DNA of 64,000 nucleotides from Hymenobacter volaticus (GTDB lineage Bacteria; Bacteroidota; Bacteroidia; Cytophagales; Hymenobacteraceae): NCBI RefSeq assembly GCF_022921055.1, contig NZ_CP095066.1, positions 62,001 to 126,000 of the forward strand, read 5' to 3'. Shown piece by piece: positions 56,978 to 64,000 of this stretch (position 1 is its first letter; each line of letters starts with the position of its first letter). The notes under the pieces were generated by a model. It saw only the letters and a program-made list of their open reading frames with translations, ran no database searches and was not told where the DNA came from. The position numbers and the translations under genes were made by a program.

Positions 56978-57792
56978 CTAGTTTAGTTGGCTCATAATTA
57001 ATTTATCCAATTGCTTGTCGGGCAAAATCCTTTTCAAACATAACAAAAGCGAAGAGGCCAGTTGGGACGTGGTGTATCGTGCTTTGGGACGTTTGGCTTC
57101 GATTCCCTTCTTGACTAGTTCCGCGATGACGATGGGTTCGGCTACATCCTTCGCTAGTCGGGTAAATAGAGTATGAGTTTTCGTCGTCAAGTCTTGGTAC
57201 GCGGTGTGGCCCGATACTTTCAGCAGAATATCCGTAGCCACAGTGCCCCATTCCGACCGGGTGGCGCCGGGCTCCACCACGATCACGTCAATGCCAAATT
57301 CCTTCACTTCATTGCGCATACTATCGCTCAACGCTTCCAGCGCAAATTTGCTGGCGTGATACCATCCCCTAAAGGAAACGCAATCTTGCCGCCAACCGAG
57401 GAAATGTTGACGATCTTGCCGTAGCGGTTTGCCCGCATTTTCGGCAACACCAGTTGGGCCAAGCGCATGGCCCCAAATACATTCACTTCCATTTGATAGC
57501 GGGCCTCGGGCAGGGGCAGATCTTCGATGGCCCCTTCCAAGCCAAAGCCAGCATTATTCACCAAAATGTCTAGGCCACCTTCTGCTGCGAAAATTTGCTG
57601 GACGCACGCCACCACGCTGTCGTCTTGGGTTACATCCAGCATAATTGGAGTAATGCCATAGCTTGTCAACGCCCGCATTTTATCGGTTCGCCGCGCGCCC
57701 GCATACACCGTATAGCCCTGTTGGGCGAGATATATTGCCGTCGCCTGGCCAATGCCAGCCGATGCGCCCGTTACTAAGACTATCTTTTTCAT
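56978..57792 (-). CDS. Short-chain dehydrogenase/reductase (pair 2, one suspected indel)
   Basis: Classical SDR of about 271 residues. MKKIVLVTGASAGIGQATAI has the TGASAGIG cofactor motif (residues 8-15), then VNNAGFGLEGAIEDLPL and VNISSVGGKIAFPLG. The frame fails at the C run 57366-57369 (plus strand). One extra base continues as GWYHASKFALEALSDSMRNE, restoring the YxxxK active site, and ends with KLIMSQLN. This is the 'oxidoreductase' SDR subgroup similar to YusZ/Dhrs proteins. The gene and the AraC downstream reproduce the pair at 40.6-42.3 kb. Confidence 0.9.
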
Positions 57793-58147
57793 AGGGTTAC
57801 GAGGTAGGTTGCTGAGTAAAATCTACTTAGCAAAGGTACCCTGAGGGCTACCGGCGCTGGTTTGGTGAAACGTCCAAGTTTGTATGCTGAAAAGGTCACC
57901 GGACCATTTCGCTGAACAAGTGAGAAGTAACCCACTTGCCCACTTGAAAAGGCGGTGGGCAGAGAACAAGCAATAACGCTTCTTGCTGCTAGGTCACTTC
58001 CAGAGGGGAGCACCTACCCAAGGAACAGGCCCCTACTTGACGCTCGTATGTCTCGCTACGGGATCCTTGACTGAGTCATGAAAAGAGGTTTTCAAATGTC
58101 GAGCTCAATGGCTACCTTCTTCCTGCTTTCACATCAGTAAATAGGAT
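57793..58147. other. Intergenic, no gene recognised
   Basis: About 355 bp between the minus-strand SDR and the plus-strand resolvase. It must hold both promoters. Resolvase genes often have a res site next to them, but I could not recognise ordered sub-sites. Confidence 0.5.
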
Positions 58148-58759
58148 ATGATTTGGGGCTATGCACGGGTATCGACGCCAGACCAACAGTTGCATTTGCA
58201 GCTCGATGCCCTGCGCGCCTATGGCTGCCAGGAAGTGGTGAAAGAGAAAGCCTCGGCCGTCAAGGAACGGCCCGCCCTGCGGGAGCTGCTCGACCAGCTG
58301 CAGCCCGGGGACACGTTGGTAGTCTGGAAGCTCGACCGGCTCGGACGCTCGCTCAAGCACTTGGTCGAACTCGTGCTCGGCTTTCAGCAACAACAAGTTC
58401 AGTTGGTGAGCTTGCAGGACCACTTGGACACGACCACCGCCCAAGGCCGCTTGATGTTCAACCTGTTTGCCTCGCTGGCCGAGTTCGAGCGGGACCTGAT
58501 CCGTGAGCGCACCTTAGCCGGCTTAACGGCCGCCCGGGCCCGGGGCCGCCAGGGTGGGCGACCGCCGGGCTTGAGCAAAGTAGCCCAACGCAAAGCCGAA
58601 GCGGTCAAAACCTTGTATTTACAGAAAGACAAAACGACGGCTGACATTGCTCAGCTACTCGGCATTGGCCGCTCCACCGTCTATCGTTATTTGGACCTAC
58701 TCGGGGTGGCTACGGGCTCGCCCGCGAGTTCGGCTTATCCTAGTAACACGCAGCCGTAG
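58148..58759 (+). CDS. Serine recombinase (resolvase/invertase family)
   Basis: A 203-residue small serine recombinase. MIWGYARVSTPDQ places the catalytic Ser at residue 9. LDRLGRSLKHLVELV and FNLFASLAEFERDLIRERT complete the catalytic domain. The C-terminal HTH has TTADIAQLLGIGRSTVYRYL. It could resolve cointegrates or multimers, or invert DNA. No transposase lies beside it, so it may be a plasmid resolvase. The tail (GSPASSAYPSNTQP) is longer than usual. Confidence 0.93.
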   Translation: MIWGYARVSTPDQQLHLQLDALRAYGCQEVVKEKASAVKERPALRELLDQLQPGDTLVVWKLDRLGRSLKHLVELVLGFQQQQVQLVSLQDHLDTTTAQGRLMFNLFASLAEFERDLIRERTLAGLTAARARGRQGGRPPGLSKVAQRKAEAVKTLYLQKDKTTADIAQLLGIGRSTVYRYLDLLGVATGSPASSAYPSNTQP

Positions 58760-59249
58760 CGGACCGCTGGCCTCGCTAGTCGTGTGGCCTAATAGCGGTA
58801 ATTAGCCCCCGCTCTATCGCTAAGCTAAACGCCAGATTCCGTCCCTCGCTCCTCTGCTCTTCTCGCCAGCGATAGATGACCTGCGCCGTGTCTGCCCGAA
58901 TGACGATACTCGTGGGGGTGCTGCGCAGCACGAAGTGGATCTCCCCGGCTTACGTGTAGATGAGGAGATCGTAATTCATGCCTTCTGTTAGATCATCGTG
59001 CTGCGGGTAGGCCGGTAAGGACAGGCGCTTCAGGCATAAGTGGTTTATTGCCCGCAAAATGGCGGCAAGACAACTCGTTTGTCGACCCAACAGAACGTAA
59101 AGATGACGAGGTTTACTATCACCATTCCCGCGAAGCTGCCGGGCAATGCACACCCTGTTTTAAGGTTTTAGGCTTCCTGCTATCAATCAGCCAACGTTTC
59201 CTATCTGTATGGCCCGTTCAAGCAGTTGCCAACCTCAATACCGTATCCC
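58760..59249. other. Intergenic with a decayed minus-strand reading frame
   Basis: About 490 bp. On the minus strand, 58790-58980 reads AGEIHFVLRSTPTSIVIRAD, QVIYRWREEQRSEGRNLAF and more, preceded by MNYDLLIYT and an in-frame TAA. It looks like a fragment of a real protein split by a stop, but I do not recognise it. There is no sign of a gene on the plus strand. Confidence 0.4.
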
Positions 59250-60784
59250 ATGAAGACCTTACTAGCTTTGTTTTTCCTGTCCCTTTTCAGTGGTGCCGCT
59301 TTGCCCGATTTCGATGCGGTACGCGTTGACGGCGGTCTGATTTCCGGCACGCTTAATAAACAGGGGGACGTCCACATTTTTCGGGGCATTCCCTTCGCTG
59401 CTCCCCCAATTGGGGATTTACGCTGGAAAGCGCCTCAGCCCGTCCGGCCCTGGACCGGCGTTCGACAATGCGCGGCCTTCGGGGCGAGTCCGGTGCAGGC
59501 CGTACCCAAACCGTTTGGCCCCTGGAGTGCCGAATTCCTGATCCCCGGGCAGCCCATTAGCGAAGATTGCCTGTACCTGAATGTGTGGTCGGGCGCGAAA
59601 ACTGCCCGGGAGAAACGACCGGTGGTCGTCTGGATATATGGGGGCGGCTTTACCAGTGGGGGCAGTGCGTGTCCGATTTATGATGGCGAAGCGACGGCCC
59701 AAAAAGGGGTGGTGTTCGTGAGTGTCAACTACCGGGTCGGACCCTTTGGCTTCTTTGCCCACCCTGACCTGAGCAGGGAGTCGGGCCGCAAGGCCTCCGG
59801 CAACTACGGGCTACTGGATCAGCTAGCGGCCTTGCAGTGGGTGAAAAGAAACATTGCCGCCTTCGGGGGCGATCCAGCCAACGTCACGATTGCGGGCCAG
59901 TCCGCGGGGGCGATGAGTGTGAACTGCCTGGTCGCGACCCCCTGGCCAAGGGGCTCTTCAACAAAGCGATTGCCGAGAGTGGGGCCAATTTTTCTACGCC
60001 GCATCCCACCCTTGCGCAGGCCGAAGCAAATGGGGTGAACATGGCGCAGGCCCTAGGCGTCGTGTCGCTGGCCGAGCTCCGCGCAAAACCCGCCGAGCAA
60101 ATCCTGTCTAAAGCGCAGGGCCGCGGCCCCATTATCGATGGGTATGTGCTGCCCGAGTCGATTGCAGCTATTTTTGCGGCGGGCAAAGAAAACGACGTGG
60201 CCTTGCTCACCGGCTGGAATGAAGACGAAGGCATGGCGTTCGGCCCGCCCAAAAGTGCCGAGGAGTACCGCCAACAGATTCAGTTACAATACGCCGAGAA
60301 GGCCGCGACCTTTTTGACGTACTATCCGGCCGCGACCGATGCGCAGGCGGCCAGCTCGCAACGCGCGGTTTCCCGCGATATGATTTTTGGGGTCCAGAAC
60401 TACCGGTGGGCCACCCTGGCCAGCCAGCAACAGCAGCCGGTGTACGTGTACCGATTCACCCGGCAAGTGCCCGCTACGGGTCAATATGCGCCCTACGGCG
60501 CCTTCCACACCGCGGAAGTGGCGTATGCGTATGATAATTTGCGCTTTATCGATCACCGGCTTCGGCCGTTGGAACCGGCCGATGCGCATCTGGCCCGGGC
60601 GATGTCGGCATATTTTGTCAATTTCATCAAGACGGGCAACCCCAATGGGAAGGGCCTGCCGCAGTGGCCCGCCTTTACGACCCAAACCAAGCGGATTATT
60701 TTGCTGGACACCCCCATAGGGGAAGCGGCGTTGCCCGACGGGGCGGCGCTTGATTTTCTGTTCTCTGAGATGAGCAAGCGATAA
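59250..60784 (+). CDS. Type B carboxylesterase (one suspected indel)
   Basis: A secreted carboxylesterase/cholinesterase-family hydrolase of about 511 residues. The signal peptide MKTLLALFFLSLFSGAALPD starts at ATG 59250. FRGIPFAAPPIGDLRWKAPQ, EDCLYLNVWSG and the nucleophile elbow GQSAGA are family hallmarks. The frame breaks at the C run 59938-59942. One more C gives TPLAKGLFNKAIAESGANFS, then GWNEDEGMAF, the His region PYGAFHTAEVAYAYDN, and an end at 60784. It is exported and hydrolyses carboxylic esters of unknown identity. Stand-alone gene. Confidence 0.9.
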
Positions 60785-61065
60785 TCGACGGGAAGCACCT
60801 ACTTCCCCTGCCGATGAGAGCGAGAGGGGAAAGAGAGGGTCTAGGTGGAGGGTCCCCGGGCGTGGCGGCCGCTGCGGCACCCTCCACCCACAGCGCGGCC
60901 AACCGCTAAGGCTGACAGCCGCTGCCGTGGCCTTCAGGGAAGACGTACGGGCAAAGAGAGCGGCGGAGCCTGAGCGCCCCGGCACAGCGATGGGTTTTGG
61001 TGGCCCTATTCCTCCGGGTCAGCCCATTGACTGAATTTTTAGTTAGGGCTATAACTCTTCAACCC

Positions 61066-62284
61066 TCACTTACCCGTTTTTTTATCGTTTACTAAGGCTT
61101 CCAACTTGCCTTTGGTTTCCGGCATTGGCTTCAAAGCCAAGGCTTTTTGAAACACTCGATCGCTTTCGTTTTATTCCTTATTTCCAGATAATAATCACCC
61201 AATGAATCATAACAATTGGCGCTACCCGCATTATTAGCCACGTTGAGTTTAAATAACCTTTCGGCCTTTTTAAACTGCTTAGCCCCTAGCATTTGATAAC
61301 CCAAGCTGTTGACCTGACTTTCACTTGGTTTAATGACGTATCCCATTTGTTCCGATACCTTCTTATAATGGGTTACCAATAATGCTTCTAAATCAAAATT
61401 GGGGTTTTTCAATTCACTGTCGTAAATTTTTAATTTATAAAAATCATAAATAAATCGGAGCGCATCATATTCGCCGATCAACCGAACGGACGCATGATTG
61501 TCGTTTTCATAAAACTTGTAGTGAAAGCCCAATCCATTTCTCTTATTTTTAGAAAGCTCTTTTACAAACGTAAGATTGCTACGAAGCAGGGCCGTCGCAG
61601 CGCTGGTATCTTGTTGAACGCTGAGCGTATCCACTCCTCTTTCCAACCGATTGGCCATCGCGACAAACAGTCTTTTTCCTTTGTATTGGTGAGCCGGTAA
61701 AAGGGTGGCCGCTTCCTTGACCACTTTTTGATCGTTCCACCACAACGCCCCATCGAGCGAAACATAGGAGTTAAATAAATTCGGCTGGTGCAACAACGTA
61801 TTCACTACGGTCAAGCCCCCACGGAATGACCAATTAGGGTCCTATACGTTGTGGTGGGATACGTGGCATCGATGTAAGGAATCAGTTCTTTTTCGACAAA
61901 AGACATGAATTGCTCACCCTTGCCCACCGCCGTAGGATACTCCTTATCCGTGCCCGTGGTGAGTTCGCTCAATCGATCGGCATGAGCGATTCCAACAACG
62001 ATCACGGGCGGGCAAAGGCTGGATTCTTCCATATGCTCCACAATACTTACGACGGCGTTAAAATTCTCCGGTCCGTCAAGCAAATAAATCACCGGATACT
62101 GTCCTCTATTCTAGATTCTATTTCCCCCATTGCTTGCAGGAATATGAATCAGGAGCGTGCGTTTTTGCCCTAATATTTTTGAGGGAATGGTTTGCTCAAA
62201 GCCGAGGGTAAAGGGGCTCATTTCCTGCGCCCTGGCATAGAAAGAAAGGAAGAGCAAGGCCGTCAGGTGGAGAAAAAATTTCAC
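61066..62284 (-). pseudogene. Alpha/beta-hydrolase (esterase D-like) with TPR tail, nonsense codon and two indels
   Basis: A putative exported esterase of about 405 residues. GTG at 62284 begins a signal (KFFLHLTALLFLSFYARAQ). EQTIPSKILGQKRTLLIHIP follows, then an in-frame TAG near 62110 just before RGQYPVIYLLDG. IGHSVGG (nucleophile) is completed by one base at the C run 61816-61820. Next come LTVVNTLLHQPNLFNSYVSL and FYENDNHASVRLIGEYDALR. The tail is a TPR (LGYQMLGAKQFKKAERLFKL, YDSLGDYYLEIRNKTKAIEC). A base missing at the T run 61144-61148 restores ALALKPMPETKGKLE to the end. The nonsense codon is a substitution, so this gene may be truly inactive. Confidence 0.75.
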
Positions 62285-62603
62285 TGGACTAGGGAAGTAA
62301 AAGACGAGAAAGAAAACCGATGGGGAGCCGTGAAGCTAAACACTGCATCCCTTGGGTAGGGAGTAACGCATCGCCCATGTAAGCCACGAGGCCATGTTAA
62401 TGGTGCGCCATACAGGCCATGCGGGTTGTAGCCAACGCCTGGGAAAGGATGTAAAAACCACGGGGTCAAGAAGGCGCGCGGCACCTGTTGGAACCTGAGA
62501 AACTAGGGGCCCAACTAGGATTTTTGGCCCATGTTTTTACCCCAGACCAACCAGCGGTGGCCTGGGGTAAAAGCGTTAAAGAGCGGCACAGGTAACTCGA
62601 AAT
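62285..62603. other. Intergenic, no gene recognised
   Basis: About 320 bp between two minus-strand genes. Nothing is recognised; open frames here lack codon bias. Confidence 0.5.
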
Positions 62604-62825
62604 TTACGCGTTCTTCTTGGGGCGTCCGGGCCCTTTACCAGTACCGGCACTCTGGGGCTGGCGCTCCTTTTTAGTAGGCGTGTAGCCTGGCTCTAGCATC
62701 TGGCTGATCTCGCCCAACAGGACCTCGATCTGGTTCATGTTCTTGCGTACCCGCTGCAGCAGGGCTTCGTTGGCTTCGGCATTCTGAAGTAGTTCTTGCA
62801 GCTTGGACAGGTCGAGGTTGGCCAT
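62604..62825 (-). CDS. Small coiled-coil protein with basic tail
   Basis: A 73-residue protein starting MANLDLSKLQELLQNAEANE and continuing as an amphipathic helix (LLQRVRKNMNQIEVLLGEIS). The tail is lysine/proline-rich, TGKGPGRPKKNA, with a GRPKK motif resembling an AT-hook. No named family is recognised. It is preceded, about 100 bp upstream, by a 17-bp sequence also present at the recombinase site. It might be a small DNA-associated protein. Confidence 0.6.
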   Translation of the reverse strand: MANLDLSKLQELLQNAEANEALLQRVRKNMNQIEVLLGEISQMLEPGYTPTKKERQPQSAGTGKGPGRPKKNA

Positions 62826-62925
62826 GAAATAGAGCAGTGTGGATGAGGTGAATGCATGAAGTAAAACAGATCTGCCAAGATAGGGAAGCATATCGCATAA
62901 TAGGTTAGGCGCTATACTTCAGGTG

Positions 62926-62942
62926 TATCATAACCGAGTTGT
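62926..62942. repeat. Half-site-like repeat of the lox-like arm
   Basis: TATCATAACCGAGTTGT matches 55785-55801 (TATCATAACCAAGTTGT) at 16 of 17 bases. At 62926 the partner arm is only weakly conserved. Both copies are about 100-120 bp upstream of a minus-strand gene. It could be a diverged recombination site or a shared regulator site. Confidence 0.55.
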
Positions 62943-63053
62943 AAAAAGCGGTTTCCACCCGTGAAGCTTTGTATCACTACTTGAACGGTACTCGGCAGGT
63001 GTTACCTTTCATTTATCATTTTGCATCCGGCCCTCCTAAAGTGCACCACCCGC

Positions 63054-63848
63054 TTAGCCGGCGGCATGGCCGAGCGAAAGACAGCCATTCATCAGGCAGT
63101 GCACGAGCGCGGCCACCCAGGCCGAACCCGTGCGCTCGCGCACCCACAAGAAAAACGTCCCCATGCCCAACTGGAACAGCACCGTGAGCAACGGAAAATG
63201 GGTCGGCGACCACCAGGCCCGCACGTAGCGCCAGAAGTCCGCCCCGAAGCCGAGTTCAAAGAGGCGGTCGGGGTAGCCTAGCCCATGGCCCAGCGTGAAG
63301 AGCAGCACCCCGACCACCCCGCCCCAACTCGTGCGTGTGCCGGGTAGCGGCAGCGTGCGGGGCAAGCCGGGGGCGAGCAGCCCCAGCAGGGCGCCGCGGT
63401 AGAATAACTCTTCGTCCAAGCCCGGTAAGGTCAGGTAGTAGAGGTGCTGGACGGCGGTTAAGGGCAGAAAGGCGAAGCGTGAGGCGTAGGCTTCGATCAG
63501 TAGAGCGGCAGCCACGATCAGCACGGCCGGCGCGATGGCTCGTACCGAGCCGGGGGCTGGCCGAACCAGGCCGGCTGCAGCGGGCGTGGTGCGCCGCCAC
63601 AGGTATACCCAGCCTAACGAGCAGAGCACCCCGGCTCCCTTCCCGAGCCCATTCAAGGGCGCAGGCCAGGCCATCTCGCGCAGCCAGGTGACGGGTACCA
63701 GGCCAAGCCAGTAGGCCCACACCGTCCAGGGGGGTATCAACCACAACGTATACAGGTGCACGACGCACGCCACGGCGGCCCAGCCGAGCAGGCGGGGCGC
63801 CGCCCGCCAGGGACCTAGGCACAGACCCACACAGAAGCCTGCCCACAA
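63054..63848 (-). CDS. CPBP-family intramembrane metalloprotease (Abi/CAAX protease-like)
   Basis: A polytopic membrane protein of about 264 residues. The EELFYRG motif (in LPGLDEELFYRGALLGLLAP) is the EExxxR glutamate pair of CPBP proteases. FTLGHGLGY gives the second His, and the late ALVHCLMNGCL matches the third motif (HxxxN). About eight hydrophobic helices are present. The start is uncertain: TTG 63848 is used here, but a frame break in the G-rich region near 63850-63880 may hide an upstream start. Family roles include prenyl-protein processing and self-immunity. Confidence 0.85.
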   Translation of the reverse strand: MWAGFCVGLCLGPWRAAPRLLGWAAVACVVHLYTLWLIPPWTVWAYWLGLVPVTWLREMAWPAPLNGLGKGAGVLCSLGWVYLWRRTTPAAAGLVRPAPGSVRAIAPAVLIVAAALLIEAYASRFAFLPLTAVQHLYYLTLPGLDEELFYRGALLGLLAPGLPRTLPLPGTRTSWGGVVGVLLFTLGHGLGYPDRLFELGFGADFWRYVRAWWSPTHFPLLTVLFQLGMGTFFLWVRERTGSAWVAALVHCLMNGCLSLGHAAG

Positions 63849-64000
63849 CAGGCCCCAAAACAGGATTGTAGCCCCTCAATAAGCGACATAGAACAATACT
63901 AGATAATAGAGGTAGCGCCTCAACAACGAGGCAGGGCGGCTCACCGGTATAGCGCGTCCTTCAGGGCGGGTCACTCTTTACCAACTACACGGACAAAAAC
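63849..64000. other. Right edge, no gene recognised
   Basis: The last 150 bp show no coding signal beyond the possible upstream start of the CPBP gene. Confidence 0.4.

Overview
The window looks like part of a large conjugative plasmid, or plasmid-derived element, from a GC-rich Bacteroidota of the Hymenobacter/Cytophagales type. The case rests on Bacteroidetes-style conjugation genes in CTnDOT order (traA, DUF3408, traE, traF, traG, DUF4141, traJ, traK, traM, traN), DUF3945/DUF4099 and DUF4269 proteins, and two Rep_3-type initiators with iterons. The taxonomic call comes from family recognition and base composition, not from a marker gene. I see no rRNA, tRNA or CRISPR.

Layout. (1) 1-5.7 kb is plasmid maintenance. 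It has two different Rep_3 initiators, each with its own iteron family, then a ParA plus a small partner. An IS5-type element sits inside the AT-rich tract upstream of parA. (2) 5.8-17.8 kb, minus strand, is a mating-pair-formation operon with three tandem DUF4141 (TraI-like) paralogs and two tiny membrane ORFs at its end. (3) 18.0-23.9 kb, plus strand, is the mobilization block: a degenerate repeat field that may hold oriT, then mobC, the relaxase, the coupling protein, a small HTH protein and a DUF4099/DUF3945 protein. (4) 24-63.8 kb is accessory cargo dominated by redox and xenobiotic-type enzymes and their regulators. It includes a Crp/Fnr regulator, alpha/beta hydrolases, YciI proteins, a bestrophin, a three-gene respiratory cassette (Fe-S protein, cytochrome b, NDH-2), aldo/keto reductase, three AhpD-like proteins, SDR/AraC pairs, a GAF-sigma54 activator, DoxX, azoreductase, fatty-acid hydroxylase and a P-type ATPase. 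A tyrosine recombinase with a lox-like site, a serine resolvase, esterases and a CPBP protease follow.

Regulation. A CTAG-centred palindrome of FNR/CRP-box type recurs upstream of the respiratory cassette, both copies of a duplicated AhpD-like gene and, further away, a Tat-exported hydrolase. A Crp/Fnr protein is encoded at 25.3 kb, so a local redox regulon is a testable idea.

Sequence quality. At about 25 places a reading frame is broken exactly at a short homopolymer, and adding one base restores a full-length family member nearly every time. I therefore annotate these genes as whole CDSs with suspected indels, mostly assembly errors, rather than as pseudogenes. Coordinates span the restored gene.
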